NCBI GenBank assembly: GCA_902631395.1 | Contig: CACOYM010000002.1 | Span: forward strand, 124,001 to 188,000 | From: Halieaceae bacterium | GTDB taxonomy: Bacteria; Pseudomonadota; Gammaproteobacteria; Pseudomonadales; Halieaceae | DNA length: 64,000 bases | Reading direction: 5' to 3' | Part shown: positions 51,456 to 61,215 of the stretch, piece after piece | How positions within the stretch are numbered: position 1 is the first letter of the stretch | How the letters are laid out: each line of letters begins with the position of its first letter | Translations under genes and position numbers: made by a program | The notes under the pieces: model-generated | What the model saw: only the letters and a program-made list of their open reading frames with translations | Database searches by the model: none | Told to the model about the DNA's origin: nothing

Positions 51456-52244
51456 TCATCGCTTAGCGGGCCGGTAGGCCACGTAAAGTAACGCTAGTCC
51501 TGCCACCAACATAGGCATGCACAATAGTTGCCCGCGCGTGATCCAACCCAAGGCGTCAAAACCTATGTGAGCATCCGGCTCGCGGAAAAGCTCCGCCGCT
51601 GAACGCAATATTCCGTAGCCGAGCAGAAACAACCCTGAAACCGCCCAGGTCGGCCTAGGTTCGCGACTGAACCAAAGAAGCACCACAAACAACAAACACC
51701 CCTCGAGCGCAAACTGGTAAAGTTGCGAGGGGTGCCGGGCCAGCCCAAGTGAGTCGCCAGGAAACACCATCGCCCAGGGCACATTTGCCGCACGGCCCCA
51801 AAGTTCCTGTCCAATGAAATTACCCAACCTACCAAATGCCAAACCCAAAGGTGTCAAGGGGGCAACGAAATCCATCAGCCGACCCCAATGGATATTTCGC
51901 TGCCAAGCGAACACTGCCATCGCCATCAGCACGCCCAGAAGTCCACCGTGGAATGCCATACCGCCTTCCCAGACGCGGAATAGCCAGAGTGGATCTAAGA
52001 TCAACCGCTCAAAACCATAGAAGAAAGCGTAGCCAAGTCGCCCACCCAGCACGATACCTATAGCGGCATAGAAAATGAGGTCGTCAACCTGATCTCTATG
52101 TATTGGTGTAGAAGGCTGTGCTGCGCGGTGGCGCGCCAACCACCAGGCGTAGGTCAGGCCAGCAATATAGGTTAGCCCATACCAATGGATCTTGATGGGC
52201 CCAAAGGCGAGCGCGACAGGATTAATGTCAGGATAAGGAATCAT
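51456..52244 (-). CDS. lgt: Prolipoprotein diacylglyceryl transferase
   Basis: Lgt attaches diacylglycerol to the lipobox cysteine of prolipoproteins in the inner membrane. The 262-residue, multi-pass protein has [40 protein letters not shown], the signature [15 protein letters not shown], and [20 protein letters not shown]. The signature is close to GRLGNFINxE-type forms. Substrates in this window include FlgH and FlgP. Confidence 0.97.
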   Translation of the reverse strand: MIPYPDINPVALAFGPIKIHWYGLTYIAGLTYAWWLARHRAAQPSTPIHRDQVDDLIFYAAIGIVLGGRLGYAFFYGFERLILDPLWLFRVWEGGMAFHGGLLGVLMAMAVFAWQRNIHWGRLMDFVAPLTPLGLAFGRLGNFIGQELWGRAANVPWAMVFPGDSLGLARHPSQLYQFALEGCLLFVVLLWFSREPRPTWAVSGLFLLGYGILRSAAELFREPDAHIGFDALGWITRGQLLCMPMLVAGLALLYVAYRPAKR

Positions 52245-54521
52245 TCAAGCAGTCGCCGCGCGCCGCAGGAAACGATCGAGCCCGCGCTCCGCTAGGGCCA
52301 GATCGAGCGCCGCCACCACTTCAGGTGCCGATCTCATCGGGCGCAATTTTGAAACCAACACAGATAACTCGCTGCGCGTAAAAGCACTGAGGACGCGTTT
52401 GATCACTGACAGACTCCCTGCATTCATGGAGAGTTGGTCGAAACCCATGGCAACCAGTAGAGGAGCCGCACGGGGGTCGCCAGCCAACTCACCGCAAATG
52501 CTAACTGACTTGGCGCTTTGATGCGCTGCTTCAATGATATGTTCCAGCGCCGCTAAAACAGCAGGGTGAAACGCCTGATACAGCCCCGCAACGCGCGCAT
52601 TACCGCGATCCACAGCCAACAGGTATTGCGTGAGGTCATTCGAGCCCACCGACAAAAAGTCGGCTTCCTCGGCTAAAGGCCTTGCGAGATATACGGCTGC
52701 CGGAACCTCGATCATGACGCCAAGCGGTGGTAATGGCGCCGAACATCCTTCGCTAAGCACTTCCCGATGACACCTCAGTATCAAATCACGCGCGACGCGT
52801 AATTCGTCGATAGCGGTCACCATCGGCAACAATATTCTTAGATTAGTCAAACCCTCATTCGCTCTGAGCATTGCCCGAACCTGAGTCAGAAAAATCTCTG
52901 GGTGATCCAGCGTGACACGGATACCCCGCCATCCCAGGAAAGGGTTGGACTCTTCAATCGGAAAATAAGGAAGTGCCTTATCGCCGCCAATGTCCAGCGT
53001 TCTCATCGTCACGGGAGCAGGATGGAAAGCCTCCAGCTGCTCTCGGTAGAGCTGCCGCTGCTCCTCTTCACTAGGAAACCGATCCCGCAACAAAAAACTG
53101 ACCTCAGTGCGATAGAGGCCGACGCCCTCGGCACCAAATTCGCGCGCTCGCTGCACATCAGCCGCGACACCCGTGTTAACCCAAAGCGGTATCAAGGCGC
53201 CATCCGCGGTCAAGGCGGATCTTTCTGCCAGTGGCGCCAACTCCTCAAAAAGCGCCTCGTCTTCTGCTAACAACCCCTCAAAGCGAGCCAGCAGATCGGC
53301 GTGGGGATTAACATAGATGCGTCCGTTGTAACCATCTACAACGAGTCGCTGATCAGGCAGCCGTTTCAGGGGCAAATCCTCAACACCGACCACCGCCGGG
53401 ATACCCATGGCGCGGGCCAGAATGACCGTGTGGCTGTTGGCACTGCCGCGCATGGACACAATGCCAACGAGCTTGTCGCGGGGAATCTCTCCCAACGTCG
53501 AAGCCGTCAGCTCCTCGGCAACCAACACCGTGGCGTCGGGGTAATCGACTTGTTGGCGATTGGCGTCCTGCAAATAACCCAGCACACGTGTGCCAAGATC
53601 TCGCACATCCACCGCTCGCTCCCGTAAATAAGAATGCTCCATACGCTCAAAATGTCTGATGTGGCGGAGCATAACCTGGCTTAGCGCGCCCTGTGCCCAC
53701 TCACCTGCTTTGATCAACGCGGCGACCTCACCACCGAGCGTGGAGTCATCAAGAATATTCAGATAAACGCCAAACAGCGCCCGATCTTCAGGGCCCAGCT
53801 CATCCTCCAGATTTTCGGCCACCTGTTGAATGTCTGTTCGAACACTGGCGAGAGCCTCGCGAAAAGCTTTTAGTTCGACACGCCGATCTGCGGCCTGTCG
53901 CGAGGGCACCGTTTGTAAGTCAGCGTGAGGAGACACCCATGCAGCAGTTCCAATTCCAATGCCCGAGCACGCGGCGATCCCAGATAATCGCGCCGCACTC
54001 TCTGTGTCGTGCTTCGAGAAAGGACTTTGACTGATCGCACCCGCGAGTTCTGCATGGGCGATCAGACCGGCCAATTGTGCAGAAACAGTTATTAAAAACG
54101 CTTCCTCATCCTCCGAGAATCGGCGATGGTCCTCTTGCTGCACAACTACTACGCCCAGCAAATCTCGCTGATGCACAATTGGCGCTCCAAGAAAAGCGTT
54201 GAAGGGTTCCTCACCGAGGCCCTCGACCCACTGGAATTGAGGATGGGCACTCGCATCATCGAGATTAAGCGGCTCTTCCCGCGTCGCGACCCAACCCACC
54301 AGACCCTCGTCAAACGACAGTCCGAACTGGCCGACTTTGTCTTTGTTCAAGCCCTCGGTCGCCCGAAAAATCAATTTCTCGGAGGGCTTGTCATGAAGAT
54401 AGATGGTGCACACATCGGTTTGCATCGCGGCTCGGACCTGCGCCACGATCAATAACAGCGCATCCTCCAAAGAATCGGCTGCGTTTACGTCCTGGATTAA
54501 ACGCCGAAGCACCTCAAGCAT
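52245..54521 (-). CDS. ptsP: PtsP, nitrogen-PTS enzyme I (GAF plus EI)
   Basis: PtsP passes phosphate from phosphoenolpyruvate to NPr in the nitrogen phosphotransferase system. Of its 758 residues, about 1-160 form a GAF domain (ALLLIVAQVRAAMQTDVCTI), then the EI N-domain with the phospho-His segment GSANSHTVILARAMGIPAVV, and the PEP-binding barrel (ADFLSVGSNDLTQYLLAVDR; NAGSLSVIKRV). It directly follows rppH, whose stop overlaps its start region by one base. The rppH-ptsP-lgt-thyA-folA order is conserved. Confidence 0.97.
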   Translation of the reverse strand: MLEVLRRLIQDVNAADSLEDALLLIVAQVRAAMQTDVCTIYLHDKPSEKLIFRATEGLNKDKVGQFGLSFDEGLVGWVATREEPLNLDDASAHPQFQWVEGLGEEPFNAFLGAPIVHQRDLLGVVVVQQEDHRRFSEDEEAFLITVSAQLAGLIAHAELAGAISQSPFSKHDTESAARLSGIAACSGIGIGTAAWVSPHADLQTVPSRQAADRRVELKAFREALASVRTDIQQVAENLEDELGPEDRALFGVYLNILDDSTLGGEVAALIKAGEWAQGALSQVMLRHIRHFERMEHSYLRERAVDVRDLGTRVLGYLQDANRQQVDYPDATVLVAEELTASTLGEIPRDKLVGIVSMRGSANSHTVILARAMGIPAVVGVEDLPLKRLPDQRLVVDGYNGRIYVNPHADLLARFEGLLAEDEALFEELAPLAERSALTADGALIPLWVNTGVAADVQRAREFGAEGVGLYRTEVSFLLRDRFPSEEEQRQLYREQLEAFHPAPVTMRTLDIGGDKALPYFPIEESNPFLGWRGIRVTLDHPEIFLTQVRAMLRANEGLTNLRILLPMVTAIDELRVARDLILRCHREVLSEGCSAPLPPLGVMIEVPAAVYLARPLAEEADFLSVGSNDLTQYLLAVDRGNARVAGLYQAFHPAVLAALEHIIEAAHQSAKSVSICGELAGDPRAAPLLVAMGFDQLSMNAGSLSVIKRVLSAFTRSELSVLVSKLRPMRSAPEVVAALDLALAERGLDRFLRRAATA

Positions 54522-55033
54522 TACCGGCTTCTCCTGCGTCGGCCACGCTTCCGTGGTTTAGGCGCCAGCAAGCCGATCAATTGTGTTAGCGCTTGCCGGT
54601 AGACTGCCTGCTTGAAGTCGACTATAGCGTGAACCGGATACCAGTAGCTCACCCAACGCCAATGATCAAACTCGGGATCATCATGCGCATCCAGTCTGAT
54701 GTCACTCTCGGCGCCGGTGAGTCGCAACAGAAACCAAATCTGCTTCTGGCCAACACAGACCGGATTTTCTGACTGCCGAATGAACCGTTTTGGCAGGCGG
54801 TAATGCAACCAGCTTTGGGTTCGGCCCAGTATCTGCACTGACTCGGGAAGGAGCCCAACTTCCTCCTCAAGCTCGCGATACATCGCTTGTTCGGGAGTCT
54901 CGTCGAGGTGCATGCCGCCCTGGGGGAACTGCCATGAGTCCCGACCGTTTAATCGTCTACCCCAGAGCACCTGATCTGCGCCATTGCAAATCACAATGCC
55001 CACGTTGGGCCTGAAACCATCCTGGTCGATCAC
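54521..55033 (-). CDS. rppH: RppH, RNA pyrophosphohydrolase (Nudix)
   Basis: RppH removes pyrophosphate from 5'-triphosphate mRNA ends, starting decay. The Nudix box is intact ([20 protein letters not shown] followed by VGL), and [20 protein letters not shown] with [10 protein letters not shown] fits the family. The track begins at GTG 55078 (185 residues); the family form (MIDxDGxRPNVG) points to GTG 55033 and about 170 residues. No clear ribosome-binding site decides between them. A basic tail ([12 protein letters not shown]) ends the protein. Confidence 0.95.
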   Translation of the reverse strand: MIDQDGFRPNVGIVICNGADQVLWGRRLNGRDSWQFPQGGMHLDETPEQAMYRELEEEVGLLPESVQILGRTQSWLHYRLPKRFIRQSENPVCVGQKQIWFLLRLTGAESDIRLDAHDDPEFDHWRWVSYWYPVHAIVDFKQAVYRQALTQLIGLLAPKPRKRGRRRRSR

Positions 55034-55210
55034 GCGTTCGTTGTATTGTGATGGCTCCAAGTTGGGTACCCGGGTCACGATAAAAAGAAAGGCTCCGCAT
55101 TGTCGCGCAGACCCACTCTCCGTATTCTTCCATACATCCCTCGTCTACGGCACTCTTGATCTGAAACGGCGAGGCAATTCTTAGTAACGCACTTGTAACG
55201 AGTCGACAGA

Positions 55211-55873
55211 ATGGCGCTGGCAATCTTTGATCTCGACAACACTTTACTGGCAGGCGACTCTGATCACCGCTGGGGCGAGTTTCTGCGTGAGAGAGGACTA
55301 GTAAATACAGAAAACTTCCAAGAAAAAAATGACCAGTTCTACGCCGATTACCAAGCGGGCTGTCTGGACATGCGCGCATATCTTGATTTTGTCCTGGCAC
55401 CGCTGGAGGGCAAAACGCGGACCAACGTGCGAACGCTTCAGCGCCAGTTCGTTTCAGACTGTATCGAGCCTATGCTGCTCAACAAAGCCTTCGATCTGCT
55501 GAACGAGCACCGAGTGGCAGGCGATATCCTACTGATGATGACGGCGACGCACGCCGTGGTAGCGGAACCGGTGGCCGCGCGGCTTGGCTTTCAGTATTGG
55601 CTCGGGAGTGGCGTGGAGTTATGCGGGGATTGCTATACCGGTAATGCTGAGGGCGTGCCCTGTTTCCAGGAGGGCAAGCTGCTCCATCTAGAACAGTGGC
55701 GATCACAGCACCCGGGAGCCGCGCCGCCGGAGCAGACCTGGTTTTATTCAGACTCGCACAATGATTTACCGTTACTGTCGAACGTGGGGCATCCCGTCGC
55801 AGTGGATCCGGACCCGACGTTGCGTACGCACGCCGAGAAAGCAGGCTGGCCTATCATGTCCCTGCGCGACTGA
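55211..55873 (+). CDS. HAD-IB family phosphatase
   Basis: The 220-residue protein has HAD motif I at the N-terminus (IFDLDNTLLAGDSDHRWGEF), motif II ILLMMTATHAVVAEPVAARL and the acidic motif IV FYSDSHNDLPLL. This is the SerB-like subclass (HAD-IB) frequently found next to rppH in gammaproteobacteria. The cytosolic substrate, probably a phosphorylated small metabolite, is unknown. It is divergent from rppH with 132 bp between. Confidence 0.92.
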   Translation: MALAIFDLDNTLLAGDSDHRWGEFLRERGLVNTENFQEKNDQFYADYQAGCLDMRAYLDFVLAPLEGKTRTNVRTLQRQFVSDCIEPMLLNKAFDLLNEHRVAGDILLMMTATHAVVAEPVAARLGFQYWLGSGVELCGDCYTGNAEGVPCFQEGKLLHLEQWRSQHPGAAPPEQTWFYSDSHNDLPLLSNVGHPVAVDPDPTLRTHAEKAGWPIMSLRD

Positions 55874-55904
55874 AACCCCTGCGTACCGCTGGTCAGCAAG
55901 GCGC

Positions 55905-57146
55905 CTAACTGAGCGCCTGCTCCATAAACCAACGCTTCATCCACGACTGTTGATCGACTACGTTGAACCCAACGTTGCGCGCCAGCACGGCGAGAGGATT
56001 CTGGCTACCAAAGCAGCGCTTGAACGCTTCCATGGCGGCCATCATCGCTAAATTTTCGGCTTTGCGCTGACGCTGGTAGCGCTTCAAAAGGACCGGGTCC
56101 GAAACTAAGAGGCCGTGCGCCTTACCAGACGCCAGCTCACTGGCCAGCACGCGAACATCTGAAAGACCCAAATTTATGCCCTGTCCGGCAAGCGGGTGAA
56201 TACTGTGAGCAGCATCTGCAACGAGTACCAGCCCTTGATCGATGTAGTCCACGGCATGTACCTGTTGCAGAGGGAAGCTCGCGCGTGGCCCTATCCCGGC
56301 TACAACGGGGGCGTCCTGGCCCAGTGCGCGATTCAAGGCATGAAGAAACGCGTGGTCAGGAAGGGCGGCAATGTGGTCATGCTCAGCTTCATCCAATGAC
56401 CAGACAATGGCCACTTTTTCCGGGTCTGCCAAAGGCAGTAGCGCGAGCGGTCCCGAATCCAAAAACACTTGCCAGCAGGTATTCAGATGTCCCGATTGCA
56501 GGGCGACTGTGCCCACAATGGCATTCTGGTGATAGCTCCACTGCCGTGTCGGCATAGCTATCAACTCTCTCACGCGGGACCGAGCGCCATCCGCACCTAC
56601 TGTTAGCGGCGCGCAATACCGCTGCCCAGAACTGCACTCTATTTTCCAGCCAGCATTGGTGTGGATCATCGATTCCAGCCCCTGCCCCCACATCACCTCA
56701 ACGCCAGAGCAATGATCTACACAATCAAGCAGCGCCTGAAGAGTCAGACGGTTCTCTACGATGTGTCCAAGAAAGGGCGCCTGTATCTCTTCGGCATCGA
56801 AACCAATAGATCCCGTTCCCTGCGCATCCCATACCTGCATGCGATGATAACGGCCAGTCCGATTAGCTGGAATGTTCTGCCACGCGCCTAGCTTTGTGAG
56901 AAAGCTTATAGATGCTGGCGTCAGCGCACTCACCCTGAGATCCCAATCAGCCATATTTCTGGCCTCGGAGGGGCGCTCTGGGCGGGGGGCACCGTCAATG
57001 ACCACAATCTTGAAACCCTCGCGCCCTAATGCTGTGGCGAGCGATAGTCCAGCCACGCCGGCGCCCACAATCAGCACATCAAGGTTTGACTGCACCTCAG
57101 AAGCCGAAATCACGACGACCCGTCCCAATGCCCGCGACTTTGGCAC
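55905..57146 (-). CDS. UbiH/UbiI-family FAD-dependent ubiquinone hydroxylase
   Basis: The 413-residue flavoprotein monooxygenase has the ADP-binding GAGVAGLSLATALGREG near the N-terminus, the DG motif TVGADGARSRVREL, and VLVADAAHSIHPLAGQGINL, the second FAD motif. It belongs to the UbiH/UbiF/UbiI/VisC group that hydroxylates the aromatic ring in ubiquinone synthesis. Its place after pepP-ubiH is typical of ubiI/visC, but I leave the symbol open. Its start overlaps the previous gene by 50 bases; a start inside may be the real one. Confidence 0.92.
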   Translation of the reverse strand: MPKSRALGRVVVISASEVQSNLDVLIVGAGVAGLSLATALGREGFKIVVIDGAPRPERPSEARNMADWDLRVSALTPASISFLTKLGAWQNIPANRTGRYHRMQVWDAQGTGSIGFDAEEIQAPFLGHIVENRLTLQALLDCVDHCSGVEVMWGQGLESMIHTNAGWKIECSSGQRYCAPLTVGADGARSRVRELIAMPTRQWSYHQNAIVGTVALQSGHLNTCWQVFLDSGPLALLPLADPEKVAIVWSLDEAEHDHIAALPDHAFLHALNRALGQDAPVVAGIGPRASFPLQQVHAVDYIDQGLVLVADAAHSIHPLAGQGINLGLSDVRVLASELASGKAHGLLVSDPVLLKRYQRQRKAENLAMMAAMEAFKRCFGSQNPLAVLARNVGFNVVDQQSWMKRWFMEQALS

Positions 57147-58302
57147 GCGCAGCTGGGATCAGATCTAACATGGCTAGCGAGAGATTCCGAGGCGCATCAA
57201 TTAAAGGCCCACGTGGGTCGAATAGTGTCGACAGCAAGTCCGTGCTGGCGGTAACGAAGCGTTGCTCGGTTGTTGCCTCTGCCAGGTATGGCCGCAAACT
57301 ACTCAAATGGCCTATGGCTTGTTCTCGGGCCTGCGCAGCCGATACAGTCCTTGCGAGAACGTCAGCTTCTCGCACCGACAGATTCAAACCTTGACCTGCA
57401 ACCGGATGCAGAGTGTGCGCTGCATTGCCCACTAAAAGGTAACTTGCACGGAACTGCTCCGTCGCCACCAGCCTGACCAGCGGCCACTGACTCCGCTTTC
57501 CAACGTTCGTAGCTGGTCCCAACCGCCACCCGAAGGCGGCCTGGAACGCATCTGTAAAATCAGCGTCATCTAAGTCAGCCAACCTAAATGTCTCGCTATC
57601 GGATACGGACCATACAACGTTGTAACGCCGCTCCGAGCGAGCCGAGGAAGGCAGGGGCAAAACAGCGAGTGGACCCCCCGCGGTGAATCGCTCGAAGGCG
57701 CGCCCTAGCTGCCGCCCTGGGAACGTCACATTGAACGCAAAAGCCTGGTTTTTTGTCGCACGTTTATCAACGGTGATGCCGAGATCATCAAACCAAGCTG
57801 ACGCCACACCCGCTGCGAGCAACACGAGGTCAGCGGACAGCAATTCACCCTCCTCGGTTTCCACAGCCGGCAGTTCGTGGTCACGACGTAGGCGCGCACA
57901 TCGCAGCGGCGCTCTTACGCCCACGCCCAATTGCTGGGCACGCGATAATAGAACTCGCCCCAGCTCATGATTTTCCACCACGTAACCAAGCGCCTCGACG
58001 TTCAGATCCGAAGCGGACATCAGGGTGCTGCCAAAATGTCCGCGGTGCGAGACATGAATATCGTGAATCGGCGCTAAGTGGGTTTGCAATAACGACCAAA
58101 CACCCCAGTGTTCTAGGCGATCAACAGAGTGTAAATTCAACGCGGACGCGCGCGTATCAAGCGGGTTTGGCGTGCCCAAGCGTAACGCGTGCGCCTCAAT
58201 CACAGTGACATCAAGGTCCGGCGCTTCTGTCTTCAGCGCAATAGCGAAGGATAGACCCGCCAGACCCCCGCCCAGTATTAGCACGCGCGTGGAGTCAGTC
58301 AT
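57097..58302 (-). CDS. ubiH: UbiH-type FAD-dependent ubiquinone hydroxylase
   Basis: The 401-residue protein shows GGGLAGLSFAIALKTEAPDL, the GD motif SYLLVGNAAHTLHPVAGQGL, and NLSVREADVLARTV. In gammaproteobacteria the order yecA-pepP-ubiH-ubiI is conserved, so this position indicates UbiH, the 2-octaprenyl-6-methoxyphenol hydroxylase. It overlaps pepP by four bases, and the following homologue overlaps its end. Confidence 0.93.
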   Translation of the reverse strand: MTDSTRVLILGGGLAGLSFAIALKTEAPDLDVTVIEAHALRLGTPNPLDTRASALNLHSVDRLEHWGVWSLLQTHLAPIHDIHVSHRGHFGSTLMSASDLNVEALGYVVENHELGRVLLSRAQQLGVGVRAPLRCARLRRDHELPAVETEEGELLSADLVLLAAGVASAWFDDLGITVDKRATKNQAFAFNVTFPGRQLGRAFERFTAGGPLAVLPLPSSARSERRYNVVWSVSDSETFRLADLDDADFTDAFQAAFGWRLGPATNVGKRSQWPLVRLVATEQFRASYLLVGNAAHTLHPVAGQGLNLSVREADVLARTVSAAQAREQAIGHLSSLRPYLAEATTEQRFVTASTDLLSTLFDPRGPLIDAPRNLSLAMLDLIPAARAKVAGIGTGRRDFGF

Positions 58303-59618
58303 GAAGCTCGCTGCATGAGCGCCTCAATCTCTTCAGCACGCTTAGGCACATCCTCAGTGAGCACATCACAGCCCTTTTCAGTGACCACAACATCGTCCTC
58401 GATGCGGACACCGATACCGCGCCAACGCTTGGGCACTTTGGTGTTGCCTGCGGCGACATAAATGCCGGGTTCGATGGTCAGCACCATTCCAGGCTCCAAT
58501 TGACGCCAGCGGCCATCGACCCGATACTCACCTACATCATGTACATCAAGGCCAAGCCAGTGGCCGGCACGGTGCATATAAAAATCTCTGTAGGCCTCGG
58601 CTTTGATCAGGTCGCGCTCTGCACCCTTGAGCAATCCTAATTTGATTAGGCCGCGCGTGATCACCCTAACGGTCACATCGTGGGGCTGATTCCAGGTGTT
58701 ACCTGGACGCACTTTGGAGATAGCGGCGCGCTGCGCCTCCAATACTAGATCGTAGATCGAGCGTTGTTCGGGGGAGAACTCGCCACTTACCGGGAACGTT
58801 CGCGTAATGTCGGCCGCGTAACCCTGATACTCGCAGCCGGCATCAATCAACACGAGGTCGCCTGCGCGCATTTTGGAGGCATTCTCGGTGTAATGCAGCA
58901 CACAGGCGTTGGCGCCCGAGCCCACAATCGAACTGTAGGCCGGGAAGCGCGCGCCGTGTTCAGCAAACGTATGCTGTATAGATGCCTCCAGTTGGTACTC
59001 GTAACGGCCAGGCTGACATTCCTGCATGGCGCGAACGTGCGCTGCTGCACTGATTTCTCCCGCTTTGCGCATTACACGCACTTCGGCAGCAGACTTGATC
59101 AGACGCTGTTCGTGTAGCAAAAACGCAAGGTCAGTGAAGTCTGTGGGGGGCGCCGCACCGGTGCGCACTAGCCGCCGGATCTGATTTACCCAACCCATGA
59201 CGCGCTGATCAAAGACATCATCATGGCCCATGGAATAATAGATCCGGTGTGTTCCCTCAATCAGGCCGGGCAGGATTTCGTCCAGATCGTCAACCGGAAA
59301 GGCGTCGTCCACTCCGAGGCACGCCACCGCTCCTTCAGGCCCAAGCCGGTATCCATTCCAGAGCTCCATCTCCGGGTTCCGCTCCCGGCAAAACAGCATA
59401 ATTTGGCCCTGCCGCCGACCGGGCACCAACACTAATAGCGCATCAGGCTCCTCAAAGCCCGTCAGATAAAAAAGATCGCTGTTCTGCCGGAAGGGGTACT
59501 CCGTATCGCGACTGCGAGTGACTTCACGCGCGCCCGGAATGATGGCGATGCTTTGCTTGTCCATCATAGACATCAGATTTTTTCGCCGACGGGCGAATTC
59601 AGCTTTCGAGATCTTCAC
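58299..59618 (-). CDS. pepP: Xaa-Pro aminopeptidase P
   Basis: PepP releases N-terminal residues preceding proline and uses two manganese ions. The metal ligands are recognisable in VLIDAGCEYQGYAADITRTF, HRAGHWLGLDVHDVGEY, MVLTIEPGIYV and GVRIEDDVVVT. From GTG 59618 the product has 439 residues, matching the enteric PepP; the track's TTG start at 59684 would overlap yecA by 86 bases. It overlaps the yecA end by 20 bases. Confidence 0.96.
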   Translation of the reverse strand: MKISKAEFARRRKNLMSMMDKQSIAIIPGAREVTRSRDTEYPFRQNSDLFYLTGFEEPDALLVLVPGRRQGQIMLFCRERNPEMELWNGYRLGPEGAVACLGVDDAFPVDDLDEILPGLIEGTHRIYYSMGHDDVFDQRVMGWVNQIRRLVRTGAAPPTDFTDLAFLLHEQRLIKSAAEVRVMRKAGEISAAAHVRAMQECQPGRYEYQLEASIQHTFAEHGARFPAYSSIVGSGANACVLHYTENASKMRAGDLVLIDAGCEYQGYAADITRTFPVSGEFSPEQRSIYDLVLEAQRAAISKVRPGNTWNQPHDVTVRVITRGLIKLGLLKGAERDLIKAEAYRDFYMHRAGHWLGLDVHDVGEYRVDGRWRQLEPGMVLTIEPGIYVAAGNTKVPKRWRGIGVRIEDDVVVTEKGCDVLTEDVPKRAEEIEALMQRAS

Positions 59619-60201
59619 TGGCAGTTTCCCGTAATGATTGCGCTTCGTTAACGATATTGATGGCGGCAAAGCGGATGTACTCAATCACGTCATCCAGCTG
59701 ACGCTCGGCTTCCTCTGAGTCGGTCTCCTCGCAGTCGACCTGCACAATCGCAGCCATATCTTTCAGCGCCTCTGCGGTCATACATGGAATCGGCTCACCG
59801 GCGGCCTCACGCTGGGTAATGCCCTGAGTAAATCCTGATAAAAAGCCTCGGCTCCACTCGGAGACCGATATGAGACGCTCTTCCAATGAGCTGTCGTCTG
59901 AGGGGAGCAGCGGCTGGAACGTATAGTCGGCGTCCTGTATCGCTGACAACGTCGCCAGACTCATCCGAGAGACAAAATCGAACATGTCACCGGTCAGATC
60001 AATCGCCAGGGCCTTCTCAAGCGCTGCGACCGTCGCCGCGAAATGCCGCTCGGTGTGAGGACTGAAACCGGCTCCTAACAAACCGGCCATAGCCCCATGG
60101 AGCGCGGACGGGTTCAACGTCTGACCAGCGTTGAACAGACTGTTGGCTGCATCGTCCCAAGATGGCATATCCTCAAATGCACCTAATGCATCAAGTAACA
60201 C
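59599..60201 (-). CDS. YecA/YgfB-family (UPF0149) protein
   Basis: The 200-residue acidic, mostly helical protein matches UPF0149: LGAFEDMPSWDDAANSLFNA is the N-terminal part, and VSEWSRGFLSGFTQGITQRE with CEETDSEEAERQLDDVIEYI the conserved C-terminal part. Its function is not settled. It stands before pepP and divergent from zapA, its usual genome position. Confidence 0.9.
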   Translation of the reverse strand: MLLDALGAFEDMPSWDDAANSLFNAGQTLNPSALHGAMAGLLGAGFSPHTERHFAATVAALEKALAIDLTGDMFDFVSRMSLATLSAIQDADYTFQPLLPSDDSSLEERLISVSEWSRGFLSGFTQGITQREAAGEPIPCMTAEALKDMAAIVQVDCEETDSEEAERQLDDVIEYIRFAAINIVNEAQSLRETASEDLES

Positions 60202-60383
60202 TGCTCGGATCCTCTATCGACATACGTTGACCACGCTGGTGCCGCACGCTGCGATCTCATCGCTGTTGCTCTGGCGAGCCCTTTACACCGGTGTCTTATT
60301 ACTTCGCTCAGCCAGTCACACATTGACCCGCCAAAAGCTCGGGCATTATAGTGCTGGCTCTCAAGTAACACAGTGTAACCCTC

Positions 60384-60593
60384 GTGGCTGACAACCTCAT
60401 CCAGGCACTCGAAAAAAAAGTGACCGATCTGATCACTCTCAGTCGAGAGCTCAATCGCGAGAATCGCGCGCTTAAACTGCGTGCAGCCGAGTTGCAACGA
60501 GAACGGCGGGAGTTGCTGGAAAGGCAGCGTCAGGCCAGCCAGCATGTAGAAAACTCTATTGCGCGCCTCCGCTCATTGGACGGCAGCGCATGA
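60384..60593 (+). CDS. Small coiled-coil protein (TIGR02449-like) upstream of zapA
   Basis: The 69 residues are one continuous coiled coil (NLIQALEKKVTDLITLSREL, NRENRALKLRAAELQRERRE), resembling ZapB-like and TIGR02449 proteins found before zapA. A division role is inferred from that neighbour. The start is GTG with a weak ribosome-binding site. It overlaps zapA by four bases. Confidence 0.88.
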   Translation: MADNLIQALEKKVTDLITLSRELNRENRALKLRAAELQRERRELLERQRQASQHVENSIARLRSLDGSA

Positions 60594-60907
60594 GCCGCCC
60601 CAATACCGTCAGCGTCGACATTCTAGACAAGGAATATCAGGTCGCCTGCCCTGCAGATGAAGAACTCGCCCTGACGCAGGCGGCACGCTATCTGGACCAG
60701 CATATGCGGGACATCCGCGCGACGGGGAAAGTGATTGGGCTTGAGCGCGTCGCCATTATGGCGGCACTCAACATCAGCCATGAATTGCTGGCCCTGAAAA
60801 GCGGCGAAAGTCCCATCGATACGAATGAAGAGCAAGAGCGACTATCGGCACTTAACAGCCAGCTTGACGAGGTGCTCTACCAACTGCGGCAACTCGAAAT
60901 CAACTGA
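60590..60907 (+). CDS. zapA: ZapA, FtsZ-ring associated protein
   Basis: ZapA cross-links FtsZ filaments at mid-cell. The 105-residue protein has the globular head (VSVDILDKEYQVACPADEEL, ALTQAARYLDQHMRDIRATG, ERVAIMAALNISHELLAL) and a C-terminal coiled coil. Next comes 6S RNA and fau, the same order as in E. coli. Confidence 0.95.
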   Translation: MSRPNTVSVDILDKEYQVACPADEELALTQAARYLDQHMRDIRATGKVIGLERVAIMAALNISHELLALKSGESPIDTNEEQERLSALNSQLDEVLYQLRQLEIN

Positions 60908-60933
60908 TCCTAATTTCGGCTATAATGCAGTTG

Positions 60934-61115
60934 GCCTGAAGTATTCGCCAGACGATTTGTCCTCGAGCCGATAATGCAGTACCCGGAGTCCACTTCCGTG
61001 AGTGTTGTGCAAGCCTGGCCAGAACCGGGAAGCCTTAAGCCATGCAGTGGACACCACCTTGAGCCGCTGGGTTCAAGGGCTTATTCGTCAGCGGTACTGC
61101 GGGTCATTTTCTCAA
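60934..61115 (+). ncRNA. ssrS: 6S RNA
   Basis: 6S RNA binds sigma-70 RNA polymerase and mimics an open promoter. Several parts match: GAGCCGATAATGCA in the 5' arm, GAAGCCTTAAG at the centre, and the paired CACCTTGA/GGTTCAAGGG elements in the 3' half. The arms GCAGTACC and GGTACTGC pair at the closing stem. A TATAAT at 60921-60926 fits a start near 60934. It sits between zapA and fau, its usual location. The ends are approximate. Confidence 0.88.
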
Positions 61116-61215
61116 GCAGTCACATCTTATCGAGTGCTCATCTCAACTGTCGGCGCCTTGCTATTAACCCCCTTACTTGTGTGTACAGTACAGCATTGAC
61201 ACCGAGATATAACCG

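Noticed and set aside
60968-60978. GCCGATAA near zapA as a FliA promoter
   Set aside because: It is part of the conserved 6S RNA sequence and lacks a -35 partner.
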